Assembly: GCF_019649055.1 (NCBI RefSeq)
Contig: NW_026570328.1
Span: 395,985-459,984 of the forward strand
Source: Paramacrobiotus metropolitanus
Taxonomy: Eukaryota > Tardigrada > Eutardigrada > Parachela > Macrobiotidae
Reading direction: 5' to 3'
DNA length: 64,000 nt
Shown here: one piece after another, positions 42,858 through 55,099 of the stretch
Position numbering within the stretch: the stretch's first letter is position 1
Layout: the number at the start of each line of letters is the position of its first letter
Made by a program: the position numbers and the translations under genes
Notes under the pieces: generated by a model
Told to the model about the DNA's origin: nothing
Database searches by the model: none
The model's input: only the letters and a program-made list of their open reading frames with translations

Positions 42858-45303
42858 CTACTGTTTTGCTTTTAATAAAAACGCCGTTATCTTATCAAGC
42901 GTAACGGGGAACCAGTAACGGAATAATAGCGGTATTTTGGTCTCGAACCATGGGAAATATAGTTCACGATATCTACGAACAGTGGCCATAACTATGGCTG
43001 TTGCGGTGTCTTTGGCACTGACGGCACTCATCAGGTTGAAGTTCTCGAACCGGAAGTTGTTGATTTCCTTTCGCATGTTTTCAGTTTCTGCAACGTACAG
43101 TAACATCTGCATTAGTACACTATCGTACAGGTACTTGTTTCCATTCATGCGAACAAAACTTAACAAATATTACAATATTACAGACACGTTTCCAGTTCTT
43201 AAACAACCAGACTAATATTGCAACGAAATGGTTGAAATCAGGGCAAGCGCAAGACAGTATTAATTATTATAATCAGCAAGATTAATGCAACATTCATCTC
43301 ATAAGTACTTATACGCACAGAACAGAATTCTGTATAATACTCATGCATTATTATTATTTTGATATATTTATTATACATAAGAACTTTGCACGCTTTGCTC
43401 ATTTTGGACAATACAACTTATTGTTAAGCTGCTTTTGGGCGTTGTGCGATAACTATTTTACAAATATTAAACTTGTTTAATATAGCGAAGTTTCAAATTA
43501 ATACGCAAATGTTATTAATTGCTTTAACAGCGTTTTATACTTTTAGTCAATAAAATATAAATATGCATACCTATTAGCCCCAGTGTGCAGTATGTTATCG
43601 AAACATTTGATCGCTCGGCCTCCAACTCCAAGCGCCAGCCGGCAAAAAATCCATCCAGCGCATGTTTGGATGAGGAATAAGAAATTATGTAAGGCGAATT
43701 AGAGCGACCTGTTAAAAACAAAATCAGAATTTACATTCAAAAGTCTTGACCTAAAGTATTTTTATCAAAGAGGCCGTTTAAAGGGCATGTCGGTCAAATA
43801 TTAAAAATATTTATGACTTCCGAATCGCAGAAAACTGTTACGTTATCACTGTTTACCGCTAGCGGAAGACACAACACCAATACTGCCCGCCGACTGCTCC
43901 AGAAATGGTCGCATCAGAGAAGCAATTTTGACGTATCCGTAAAAGTTTACATTGATAATATTATAAAGCTGGGTCAAGTTTTCCGCTGTTCCCCTCCAAC
44001 TGCCGATCTGGTTTTCTAATTTATGATTAAGTATCAAATGATCGACGAGAGATTCGGGAAAGTGCTTCTTGAAAACTTGAGGTATTGCTTGGATGTCTTC
44101 GTCAACTCCCATGTCGGCTGCGTACACTGCCACTTGTCTCCCGCCCAGCTCCAGACATCGCTTCGCCACCTATTAACATAAAAAAGTAATGCAGTTCAAT
44201 TTTTTATAGTTTATAAGCCGAAATTTTAAAGAATTGTTTACGCAATGGCCTATGGTCATATAGACCAACATTTTAAAAATATATACGGAACCCTGTATGT
44301 TGTGAAATGCTGTTTGTTTTTATTTCCGCTTAGTCCACTTTAGAAATAATTATGTGAGTTACGTGGAGCAGGTTTCCTCGATGCGCTATTATTTTTCGTG
44401 TCTACTCTATATCTTTTCCTTCCAACAGAACTTCTTCAATCCATGATACTTATTCATTATGATGCTATGATGCTTAACAGTATATCAGAAAATTTAATGA
44501 TGCCAACCTTTTCCAGCACATGTTGCCTTCTGGAAATAATGAATACCTGTAAAAAACAGTCGCACTAATTGTACTCAGACAAGTAAATGCATAACATTAT
44601 AACAGTCAGAGTATGCACCCAGGCAAGGTGGCACGAAGAGCAATAATTATGCGATAACTTGATATTAAATTACAAATGTAATACTATCTTTAACTGATAC
44701 CGATTCGGGTCGAAATAGTTTTTGTTCTGGAACAGCAAAATTGCTACTTATAACAAACCGTTATTCCATCAGTTTATGGGGTTTGGGGCAGCCGGTTTTT
44801 GGGGTATCTCCAAATTGATGTACAAATTAAGTGATCGGTGCATCAACACCGTACCGATCGTTACAATTCTTGTAAATTCTACAATGATCATCGTACCGAT
44901 GCTCCAGACTGGCAATACAGATAAGCAATTTCTTCGCCTATTCCCGTCGATGCTCCAGTAACAATGGCGACTTTATTCGCGAGCTCTTCTACAAAAAAGT
45001 GCAAATACACCGGTATAAATACCTCATTTAAACCTCTTACCATACCTCATTTAAAACTTGCAGTCTCATGGCGTTCTTTTGAATCGTTAAGGTTTTCAAA
45101 ATTACAAGTCAAGTAATCGAAGTTCGTGAAAATTTATGGTAGAATCGTAGAGAACATCCAGATGCACAATGCGAAAGTTTAACACTGCAGTAACTTACCG
45201 ATCAGCTACCTTTTTCGAGTGGAGCATCAAGAACGAGAAAGTAACCGATTCCGCATACAATAACGGCTGCGGCTATAAAAGCACTTGTGCAGTTCTTGAA
45301 CAT
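42858..45303 (-). CDS. 11beta-hydroxysteroid dehydrogenase 1-like short-chain dehydrogenase
   Basis: Membrane-anchored NADP(H)-dependent SDR. Six exons in frame, 301 aa: 45210-45303, 44897-44988, 44508-44546, 43857-44169, 43571-43708 and 42858-43087. Exon 1 encodes an N-terminal membrane anchor (CTSAFIAAAVIVCGIGYFLV). Exon 2 has the cofactor motif TGASTGIG. Then follow CLELGG, LILNH (NNAG-equivalent position), NVNFYGYV, the catalytic Ser in VVSSASG, YSSSK (YxxxK) and ALDGFF, NVSITYCTLGLIETE. HSD11B1 has the same LILNH, SKFALDGFF and NVSIT...LGLIDTE pattern, so this subfamily is a better match than DHRS7. The anchor suggests the ER membrane. Substrate unknown; a steroid is not assured in an invertebrate. 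The 39-nt third exon is fixed by splice sites and frame. Confidence 0.9.
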
Positions 45304-46140
45304 CTTTGAGCCTCGAACATATCACTCCCCGCTCACGAGTCAACGATGATTTTGCAAACCAAAAATTAATATTGAAATTTGAATTTGGGTAACTGCAGTT
45401 TACACCTACCTAAATGCATAGTACTGTCCATAAAGTACTGTATGTTGTGTAATTATGATCATTGTACAAGTACTAAACCGGTTCAGCTTTGCGATGCTTC
45501 GGCATTCGGCAAAACCGAATATGCCATGCCATGGCCAGATACAAGACGACTACGACTATTTCTAGTCCTGTTGGTGACGGTTTCACTGGAATGTTTCCCA
45601 TGCATTAAAAAAGATGCTATAATGTTACTGTTAATATAAAATGTCAAAAATATGTTCTGTTTGTCTTATATTTTGTTTGCAAGGAGCTGTTTACAACTTT
45701 ACATTAACATTATTTACAGTGCTCGGATACAAAACTGTACAGTAAGCGCTGATCTTTTGTACAATACACATGTACACGTTATATCTATATACTTCCAGCA
45801 ACAAGAAAAATTTTTTTCATTAGCACTTATTATAGGTGTATGCCGGATATCGATTCCCATGCGCACTTCATTTGCCCCGAATAACATCTTAGTACTTGTC
45901 ATGGACTGCACAATTATTCCCGCATTTTTATCGAAAAGCAAAATTATAAAGCAGATTAAACAAAAGGGACTAAAAAATTTCTTTAGCAATGTCCACAGAT
46001 CCAGTGTTGCCACTCCGACCATTCGCCGCGTTGACTATACTGCAGCCCAGATGTGACGCATATCGCGCGATCAAAACACATTTATCCAGTGACGTCACAG
46101 ACGCGCACAGTTCCGGAGACAACAGGAAAGCGGAGCAGTA
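45304..46140. other. Intergenic between HSD-like and CRHBP genes
   Basis: AT-rich. The 134-codon ORF at 45652-46056 has an antisense ORF of similar size and no recognisable domain; it is probably chance. Holds the CRHBP 3' UTR and the HSD-like promoter. Confidence 0.4.
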
Positions 46141-48678
46141 TCATAGCGCAGCACAAATAAAGGTGTCGGGATCAATTTTGTCTTCTTCCAGTAATTCATG
46201 AACAAACAGCACGTTATTGTAATACTGGCCACTGGAAACCAGCCGCACCATTGTTGTTCCGCACATTATGGAAGTGCTCTCTTTGGCTGTAAAAGCGTAT
46301 AAGTTGCATGTGCCAGATATATGTTTGGTAACTTTGCTGCGCAACTTAACGATCAGTATGGAATTTCTCTTTTCCGTTTCCGTTTCGAATTCGACATGCA
46401 CCTTTTTATATTAACGTTTACAGTTCATATGCGTACCGGTGTTGAGGCTGAATCCACACTGCGCCTTAAAAGGCACCATATGTGTCAGGTCGAAACTGGG
46501 TCCACCTCGAATTTCCACGTAATCCCGTTTTTCGCTCACCGCAATGGATTTTATGGAGCACTAAAATTTACTGTATATTGAATAACAACTTTTGGATGTA
46601 CCTATTAAAATCTTAATCTGTCAAAGAAAAGCATTTTACATTTTCCAGCAATTATTTTCATATGCAGGATATACGAATATTTATATGTTTGTAAATTATA
46701 CATAACATATATGACTGCATAATTGATAATTTCTCCAGCATTTGTTGCAAGTGAACAAAATAGTCTATGTACCTTTGCGCTACGTAATTCGGGCTCCATG
46801 ATAATTTCTTTCAAATTCTTCAGCACAGGACTGACTCCAATGTCCATATATTCGAAAGCGAATCGTTGAGGATATATGGAAAGGACACTGCAGTTTTCCG
46901 CTAAACCTCGATTGGAAATCGCAGCCTTTCCTTCCGGCGACACTACGATGGCGTTGCAAGCTGCAATGTCCATAAAAAAAAGATTAGCATAAAAAACAAT
47001 TTGGTCATACAAAATTAAAATTTTGTACGTATGCTATAAATAATATTGTAGTAATCGTTCTATGTACACACTAATAGAAAATAATAAAAACAGAACGTGT
47101 CAACATGCTAGTATGTTTGTAGCTGTCGCGGTACTTCAAATGACCATGTTACGTATATCAATCTTGCTCTATCTCAAGTTAATTTCCAACATACGGCGTG
47201 GATTTTTTGAGTAAGATACACGGATAGTGAAAGTGGATCCTGGATAAGGTAGGCGATACTGCACCAATGCCATATTGCCGGAAGATCGGAAGATGGACTT
47301 TGGTTGATCCGATCCGCAATGTTTAAGGTAACGCGGCCCATCCGCTCCCAAATCTTCCACCGGCGGGAAAATCGCCCCGTTCTGTTCCCATCCGTCCAGG
47401 ATCTGGGAAAGGTCAAGTTTATTATATACTTGTGAGATTAATTGCTCCGGTAATTTTTCGAAGATTCTCTGTATCGGTTCGTATCGCTTTACGCATGGTA
47501 CGTTGCCTTTCCTGGTATTATTATTTTTAAACGCATTGGTGCCTCTCTTGGTATTGGTAACTTACCCCCACCACAGCATCATCTTTGCAGTCCACGTCAA
47601 ATTCGAGAAATTCTATCGCCACCTGAGCATCCAAGGCACCCACCAGAAAAATCCCGCAGGCCAACTGTTCGCCGGTACTCGTTACCTTGTACACGCCGGG
47701 TTCGCTCTTCATCTCCACACATTCTGATGATTTAGAAGAAATTGTCAACAATCAAATTGGAGGATGGTCCAAGCGATTAACTATTGTTACCTCACCTGTT
47801 AGGGCTTCTTTAAGTACCAAAAGCTTGTCCAAGTCAGCCGCATTTCTTTCAGGATTGTAAAAATTCAACAACTACAATAGCGAAAAATATTCCGTTTTAG
47901 CAGTTGATATGTCTGTATAAACATCTGGAGAACTGCAAGTCTGCAGTAATGAGTGAGATTGATTTGTATGTATGAGGTAATGCGGATGATTTATAGCGAC
48001 CACAATACGAACGGCAATTCGCAGATATATGTTTTTATTAACTGCAATATCAATCGCCGAAAGAGTTTAATATATATTTAAGTTGAAACAGTTTTACGTG
48101 GAAACAAATCGCTGTAATATTTAAAAAGGGCTGGCACAATTTTTTATTTGTGATTAATCATAATAAAATATACGATTTTGAACTACGGGTCATTTAAATC
48201 AAAAGAGAGCTGGTTATATCGTACTTTAACATTCAAATGCATCCGAAAAGCGCACAAAGTGCTTTTCAGTAGTTTGACGCCACAATGGAAAGAAATGTTT
48301 CTTGCGAATTTTCGTTATCACCGCTATTTAAAACTCTGTCCAGAAATAAATTATCAGAACGTGTTTTAATTAAAACTACTCTGTATATAAGGTAAGTGCA
48401 GTTAAGTTTACCGCTCCTGCTTCCGCTGTATGCATTGTCGAAAACATTTAAAAATACGTAATTACGATAACGCGTTCATTAAGTAAGCGTTCAAATACAA
48501 AATACCATAAATATTAATTGTATTAGTAAGAATTAAATGTAAAAACTTAGTATTAATTTTGCTGATTACATTAATGTGACAAAGTAATTATAAGAGAACT
48601 TACCACTGCAGAACTGTACCCATATTGCAATATTCCTCCCACAAAGCATAACAACAAACTGCACGAACTTGCTACCAT
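46141..48678 (-). CDS. CRHBP: Corticotropin-releasing hormone-binding protein
   Basis: Secreted glycoprotein that binds CRH/urocortin-type (in arthropods, DH44-type) peptides and limits their action. Seven exons in frame, 324 aa (human CRHBP 322 aa, also seven exons): 48604-48678, 47796-47871, 47566-47723, 47195-47402, 46773-46960, 46437-46560 and 46141-46286. Exon 1 is a signal peptide (SSCSLLLCFVGGILQYGYSS). Landmarks shared with vertebrate CRHBP: LACGIFLVG, VDCKDD, ILDGWEQNGAIFP, IFRSSGNMALVQYRLPYPG, PCNAIVVSPEGK, ENCSVLSIYP, DYVEIRGG and MCGTTMVRLVSSG. Cys positions follow the CUB-like two-domain pattern. No frameshift. The identification rests on an ordered match across all exons, not one motif. 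Confidence 0.93.
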
Positions 48679-50639
48679 CCTTTAAAAATCGAGGATACTA
48701 TCTCGATCTTAAATTTTCACCGCAACGGTAGCACAAGCAGTACAAGAGCAAAACCAATTTTTTTATGAATGTCTATTAGAAAACCAATCTTTCACATTAC
48801 AATTAATATTTCAGACTAGCCTGTGTCACTTTGCGGCAACATTATTCGAAAAACTGTGCACACTTGTTCGAAATCAAAACTCCGTGCATATTAGCCACTA
48901 AAACCATGCAACTTGTAATCAGGACGACACTATATATGGGAAACAGCCGGCGAACGCGGTCCATTGATATCCGGGTTCATCCCACTTTTGGCTGGATAGG
49001 CGATATGTATGACGCCCCTTGTCTGATTTCTCCCTTTCAACTCACGTCATCATCCACTATAGTCCCACTACTACGTACTATTCAGCCGATTTACAAAGTG
49101 CAGATGAGTTGGTTAAAGTGGTGACCTTTTTGCAATATTGCATAACTCGTATCGAAAATGTGATCGTGAATGGCCATTGTATGCATTATCTCATACAACA
49201 AATTTTCTCGGCAAATATTTCTCATAACTATTTCCGATTGAGGTTGTAAAACACACATGCGACACAAATTAATCCGAAGTTATGAAAACAAAGACAAACA
49301 AGCTGAATTTGCCAAAAAAAACTGTATATGGACAGCCACTTGATGCTGAGATCATTCACGGCTTCCAGAATAACTTAAAGTTTGTCTTTTTACGATGACG
49401 TTCGAAACTGATTACTGATAAATTATGCAACTTGATTGTTATTATATTTCCATCTAAAGTTATACCGCTTTTTAATATTTGCATACTTTCTCGATCTTGC
49501 TGAACCGGGCGTGCCCGTGCGATACATATGTACATATTGTATACCTTTGGTTTTTACCATAGACTATATTGTAGCTATCCCTACAACAGATTGCAGACAT
49601 AATCATTTATGCAAGCAAAATTAAATATTCAAAAGTTCTAATGCACTACCAAAGCAGAAATGTTAATTCAACAATGCCAAGTCTCGGTAAATCGATTGCC
49701 TCAAATGCATATAAATTTGTCACAATATTGTACAGGTGCACTAATGCAGGCGGTATATATTGGAATTGTGATTTGGGTTACCCGTCATTTAATTTTAAAC
49801 AAAGTAGTAATCATCAACTGTGTAAAATACAATGTTGACAACAAACAATATTACGAGCGCGTTGGCATAAAACAACTGAAGCAATAGCGTGCGCAAGAAT
49901 TCCCAAAACATTCACTATATTGTGTATGACTAAACTGGGAAATGATGCAATCCCGTGGCTCATTAAGTATTCTCACTGTAAATAGAAATGTGAATCCTTT
50001 GGAGGATTACGGGCTTTAAAGTGTAATTATGTGATCAAATTATAACGACATTTAAGAAACGATATCCTATTGGAAAGCGGCTTAACTATCGATAACTACC
50101 GCCGGTTCGGACTACAAAATGCGCCTAAACAGCACTCTGGGTTTGGTTACCAAGAGTCGCCGTTACATTTTTGTGCGCGTGCGCAAGTGTTAATCGTGAT
50201 CCGCTCGTATTTCTGGATGAATGAAGAGATTATTTAATTTAGTGGAGCCATGTAACACAATATTTCTTTGCAAAGATAAACATGTGAAAGTGCCGTTTTG
50301 GCGAAGACATTATTCTATGACAGGCTGACAGCACACTTCTGTATATGCTTCCCGTGCATGTATACTCGTAATAAAATTTGTTAACCTGCGTAAAACTGGA
50401 CGTTTTTTATTAATCTTTTATGTGGCACATGTTTCACGTCTTGCTTTATTTTGTCACGCAAGTAGCTCGTAAAAACGTCTCTGCTGTTCACGCTACTAAA
50501 GTTTTCCTTGTATTATCCATTTCATTCAGTGTGTTATGTGCAAACATTACTTTAAAAAAACTTGCGTACGCGTAGTCCAAGACACTGGAGCAACTTTTTT
50601 TATTTGTTTATTCATTTTCATCTGTATCTTGGCCAATGT
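48679..50639. other. Intergenic, AT-rich
   Basis: CRHBP upstream flank and then about 1.5 kb in which I see no gene. The 97-codon ORF at 48831-49124 was considered and not accepted. Ends at the abrupt composition change near 50.64 kb. Confidence 0.4.
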
Positions 50640-51530
50640 AACAGGCAAGCGCGAGGAGATCACGAGTGTGCTTTACTGACAAATAAAGGGAGCAATGCTG
50701 CGTAATAGCAGGGAAAGCAAGACCAAGCACCGATGGCTAAGCAAGCAAGTGAATGCTAAAAAGGCTCTTGAGCGTCCGTCAAGGCGTGAAAGAAGCAACT
50801 GGCGGCAAGCACGTGCTGTGTGCCATCAGCTGTGTGATGATGCGCAGACTGGACTCAATCCAACGCGAGCGTACGCTGAGTCATACAGCGAGAGAGGGAC
50901 GAGAGAGCAAGTATGCTCAGCGTGTGCGCCGCATATATCCGCTTCAGCGGATATGAGTGCAGTGCAGCAGCACACGTACGTACAGCGAGAGAGGCGATAT
51001 GGCAAGCATGAGTGCAAGTACGTCCATGGTGGGCCGTATGCACCAGGCGCAGTCATGTGCCTCTGACATGCCTCTCTGGGCGGGAGTCCGAGCTCCTGCG
51101 AACGATGCTCCGACTCGGTACCGCACCAGTACCGCACAACTCTCCAGTCGGACCCAATGTGGGTCGCTGGTACGCGTCCTCTGTCAGTGGGAGTCCGGTG
51201 TCTGGTCGACCGTCCCTTCTTCACTTCCGAACCCATGAGTGGAAGCCACTCACGGCCGAAAAATCCGGAAGCCGCTCGGGCGTTTCGTTGGACCGGTGTT
51301 GCTTCTGTTGGCTGGCTTCTTGCTTCTGTTGGCAACGGAGAACAATGTGAAAGAAAAGTGTAATGAAAGTTGTATACAGCGCGAAAGAAAGTATGAAATA
51401 AAGTTTAATCACAATTCCAGTGAGCAAAAGGGGTTACAAAACAGATCTGTCAAAGAGATCGAACTAGAAAAATACAATTCCGTTTGTTAGGAAAAAATGC
51501 TAAAAAAAAATGCAAAAATCTGTCCGGGGG
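50640..51530. other. Edge segment of the GC-rich island, no gene supported
   Basis: Purine-rich plus strand with a hairpin at about 50931-50953 (ATATCCGCT / AGCGGATAT). It ends in an A-rich patch (51495-51520) after which the GGTCG-rich sequence starts. Long overlapping ORFs on both strands (e.g. 50826-51335 minus) look like by-products of high GC. Considered as a long terminal repeat, but no matching second copy is visible in the window. Confidence 0.35.
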
Positions 51531-53305
51531 TCCTATTCCGACTAGGATGACGTCCACGGGGTCTCCTGTCCACTCTCATCCGGTAAGTTGGGTCCGGGGC
51601 ATCGGTTCCCGGGTTACCCGTTGTGACCGGTTACATTCACCGAGGTCGGATAAGCACGGTTAAACACTTACTTCCGACTCGTATCCGTCCGTCAGGGATA
51701 GAGAGGCACTGTTGCAATTGCAAATGCCGAGGCATCCTCTCTGAATGGGGAATAGGACCGAGGTCGGTTTGACCAAGGTCGGCCTACCGGTAAGTCGACC
51801 GGCGGCTGGGGAAATTCGGCTATGTTCCGAATTCTTAAAGTCCAGGTCGGAGAAAGCTGTATGTAAGTCATGCGGCCTGTGTGGTCGTCATGTACAGCGG
51901 TTCCGTTCAAAAGTGGTCGGTTACAACCGTTCAATCTGCTACCACGAGCCTAGTTTGGGGCTATCCGAGTCGAACTGGCTCGAAGGTCCGGTCGGAATTT
52001 ATGAGTTTCAGCGATGGAAGTGTCCAGTCGACTTCCATCCAGTCTGTTCCGTTGTTATCCGACCTTCTGTCGAGGTCGGTTGTCCTATCCGTCATTGGTC
52101 GACTAGGGTTAACCTGCAATAACATGCCCATGTGGGGCTAAACAGTTCCTTCAAGTCGAATTCATCCACCGCAGACAGTTGTCATTCTTCTTCCGTCATG
52201 TTGAATAAGTTGCCGATTTCCGACTTGTATTTGGTTGTGGTCGACTTCGGAAGGTCGGATGAACTGAGTCTTCATCCGTTCGAAGGTCGGATTTTTCCGT
52301 TAGGAGGTCGATTCTCGACTTCTAAATGCCTTTGCCGACCTGTTGTCGTATCCTTCCAGCTTCTGTGCGGTCACTTCCGACTTCAGCTTGAGGTCGGATA
52401 TCCATGTCCAAGTTCGGAGGTCGGCTATTTTCCGACTTCCTCAAGTCGGAAAAACTTGGTGTTTTATCCGACGAAAGGCTAAATTCTTCCACTAGGAGGT
52501 CGATTTCGTACTTCTGGTTGATTTTCCGACTTGTTGTCGCCTACTTCCGACCTCCATCTGATGGTTGTCGACTTCATTTTAGGAGTTCTGTGCGTTCGGC
52601 TACAGTTGGCCGGGTCCTTGGTGTCAGGACATCCTTCGGTCAGTTCGGACTGGCAGAGGGATGTTCGGCAACACAACTCCGTTCCTTCTGTGATTTCTGA
52701 CGTGAACTCCAGGTCGGATCCGAGCTACTGTTGAGGTCGGTCAATCCGAATTGCTTGCTTCTGGGTCGCCAAGTCCTGTGAGGTAGAGTTTCTGGCATCT
52801 GTTGGCCGGTTGGCTGCACTGCGTCTTATCATGCACTGCGCCTCGCTTACAACGCTAGCCGCTGCGACTCACGATCTTTGCCGCTGATTGCTACTTTGTT
52901 GCGGCCGCATGATCACGGTCTGCCTAGGATGTTCCATTGGAGACATGGGGAAGCAGGTCGCGGCGGAGTCGTTGGTACACCAGTATCCAAATCACCGTCG
53001 CTGTTCCTCTTCAGGAATGGCAGCACGTTCAAGGCGCGCGTAGTCGTGGTCACCGGTTAATCGGCTGGTTTACCTGATGTCGTCCGGGAGACTGCGGTTG
53101 ATCTCCAGGTACAGAGCCTGTAGGTCTGGATTCAAACGGAGAATCCGTTGAATTATTACGCGACTACTGCCAGCTTCCATCCATTCTCCATAATCGACTT
53201 CTGTTGGTCGGCTACCATACTCAGTCGATCTTGTGGTCGACCAGAGGTGCGAATCGTGGTTTTAACGATCTGCATCGTTGCGGTTCGAACTGTCAGTCTC
53301 CAAAA

Positions 53306-53412
53306 CCGATCTTTGTATCGGCTTGCACAACCGACCTTTGTGGTCGACTTGCGCGGCAGTATCCGTTATGTTCCAAGTTATGGGCAAAGTACGAAGTCGA
53401 CCTTTGTGGTCG
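53306..53412. other. Three TNTGT-loop hairpins in a row
   Basis: 53306-53321: CCGAT/ATCGG with loop CTTTGT. 53332-53346: CGACC/GGTCG with loop TTTGT. 53398-53412: CGACC/GGTCG with loop TTTGT. Confidence 0.7.
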
Positions 53413-53835
53413 GCTCCCGTACCTAGTCAAATCCGAGTCTTCCTGCGCTGTTGGCGGCTCGGCCGAGGATTTCCGCTGTTTACAATGGTGAAGGCTGCTC
53501 GGCTACCCGGTTCCGAAGTTGGCCACGGTGCTTGGCAAACATGGCGGAACGCGCAGCGACGTGTTCCGCGCCATGTTAGCGTAATCCTCTCGGTTTCTTC
53601 TCCGAGTCGGTTGGCCGAGTAACTCCATGTAACGGATTGGGGCTTCTGTTGGCTCCGATGGTCGCAGAACGTGGTTGACGATCTGCTTTGTTAGCAGATG
53701 TGGTTACGATCTGTCTTTGCAAGCTGGGAACTGGGGTCGTTGCGTCTCGTTCCAGGACTTTGGGGACGTACCGGTACGGTGAAAGAGCCGAAATACCCGG
53801 TCTAACCACGCGTTTCCGTCCGACCAAAGAATCCG

Positions 53836-53854
53836 GCCGACTTGTGTAGTCGGC
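53836..53854. other. Hairpin, 7-bp stem, TGTGT loop
   Basis: GCCGACT-TGTGT-AGTCGGC, perfect; a G-T pair extends it to 8. Confidence 0.75.
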
Positions 53855-54200
53855 TTTCTGGCAAAAATCGTTGACGTCCGCGTACATGGTTAGTCATCTT
53901 CCAAAAAAAGAACTAAAGAGAAGTGTCCATTCCGAAGTCGGTCGCGGCGCTGTTTCTCAGCTGACTGTTTCAGTCGGAAGGTCGGTTCTCGACCGTGCCG
54001 TTTCTCGGCCATGCCTCCTTGAAGTTATTCCAATGGGGGATCGAGTTCCAGTGGGAACTCGATCTTAACTGAGTGGAACTGACAGTTTGCCGCCGAAGTA
54101 ATCTTCTTCTTCATCGTCGTCCGCCAGGTCGGTTATGTGGCCGTATATTCGGGTCCCTTGGTTTGCAAGCGGGCCACTCCGCTGAGACATCTCGTCAGTC

Positions 54201-55099
54201 TCATCTGTTTTGGCCTGGGCGCTCCGCCCTGCTCTTCCTCGATTCCTTGGCCGCTTGTTTGCGGAGCCGCAGCGCATACGGTCGTGCGCCGGGTGCTATG
54301 TCATCCGACATCCAAGGTTCAGGGCGACGAGTTAAATCCGCTAGGCGCGTCTTTCTCGCGGTACCAGCTGATGAATCGGTTGCGTCGTCGCTGGGATCTA
54401 TGTGATCCTCACGAAAGGCATACTTTGTCGCATACCGTTCGTGGGTGTACAGCAAGTCACGCATCCAGACAGCTAGATAACACTTCTCATCGGTGTGCCG
54501 AGTTGGGCTACGAGGGTCTCCACAGCCGCTGGTATCGCTTCATTGTGGTACAGTCCGTACAGGGTGTAATGGCAAAAGTAATTGCCGAGTCGAGCTGCGA
54601 ATGAATCGCAGGAATGCCGTGGCTCCGTCCTGGGCCATGTCGACTTCTCCTTCCGGAAGATGCTGGGTTAAATCCAGTGCTGCCTGAGCCGCGGTGATTA
54701 CAAAGGCTGGGTGTGCGTCCGTGATGACGAACTGGGCAACACTCTCCAACTCGTCATGGAGTATTCCTGAGCTCCTAGTTGGCTCGCATCGTGTTCCTGT
54801 CCTGTACAATGGCACATTCAGCAAGACTGGTCGGTCATCGACGGCAACGCATTCGATCTGGTGTACGGGTGTTCAACATTCGGCGCTGTGTGCGCGTTCA
54901 TGTTGAAGTCAGACCGCCATTGATGCTGTTCGAACAGCGCCTGATATCCGGATCGGACGAGGAATTGACGAAGGTTTTCACCATCCGCCAGATTTGTGGT
55001 CGGTAACCGTTCCTCGTAATTCATGACGTTCATAATGTGGTTCGTCCTTTCGGTAGGGTGGCATGACGACCTCGATTCCTTGTTGTCGAGCTCGGTCAT
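54201..55099 (-). pseudogene. Coding-like fragments downstream of the 403-codon segment
   Basis: Three overlapping minus-strand frames carry protein-like sequence in turn: 54818-55099 (...NLADGENLRQFLVRSGYQAL...), 54540-54824 (...SVAQFVITDAHPAFVITAAQ...) and 54201-54464 (...RDLLYTHERYATKYAFRED...). Frame changes near 55010 and 54835 suggest single-base indels in one ancestral frame. No family recognised. Confidence 0.45.
54394..54408. other. Hairpin, 5-bp stem, TATGT loop
   Basis: GGATC-TATGT-GATCC. Same stem as 62673-62687 with a different loop base; lies in coding-like frame (D-H-I-D). Confidence 0.7.

Larger units (their letters stand above)
51530..54110. other. Hairpin-dense stretch of the island, mostly without coding character
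   Basis: Packed with inverted repeats with short loops, including perfect or near-perfect stems of 8-11 bp at 52013-52039, 52256-52278, 52428-52453, 53538-53577 (2-nt bulge) and 54039-54064. On the minus strand fragments such as 51692-51934 (containing DDHTGR) and 53576-53887 may be remnants of the coding region to the right. Confidence 0.5.

Noticed and set aside
42937-43215. 92-codon plus-strand ORF
   Set aside because: Antisense shadow of the last exon of the 11beta-HSD1-like gene.
45652-46056. 134-codon ORF between the HSD-like and CRHBP genes
   Set aside because: Low-complexity, AT-driven, with a comparable antisense ORF.
48831-49124. 97-codon ORF with a faint likeness to a conserved domain start (HPTFGWIGDMYDA)
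   Set aside because: Too short and weak, with no supporting downstream exon.
50826-51335. 169-codon minus-strand ORF at the island edge
   Set aside because: All frames are long here because of GC content; Cys/Trp/Arg composition and overlapping plus-strand ORFs suggest chance.
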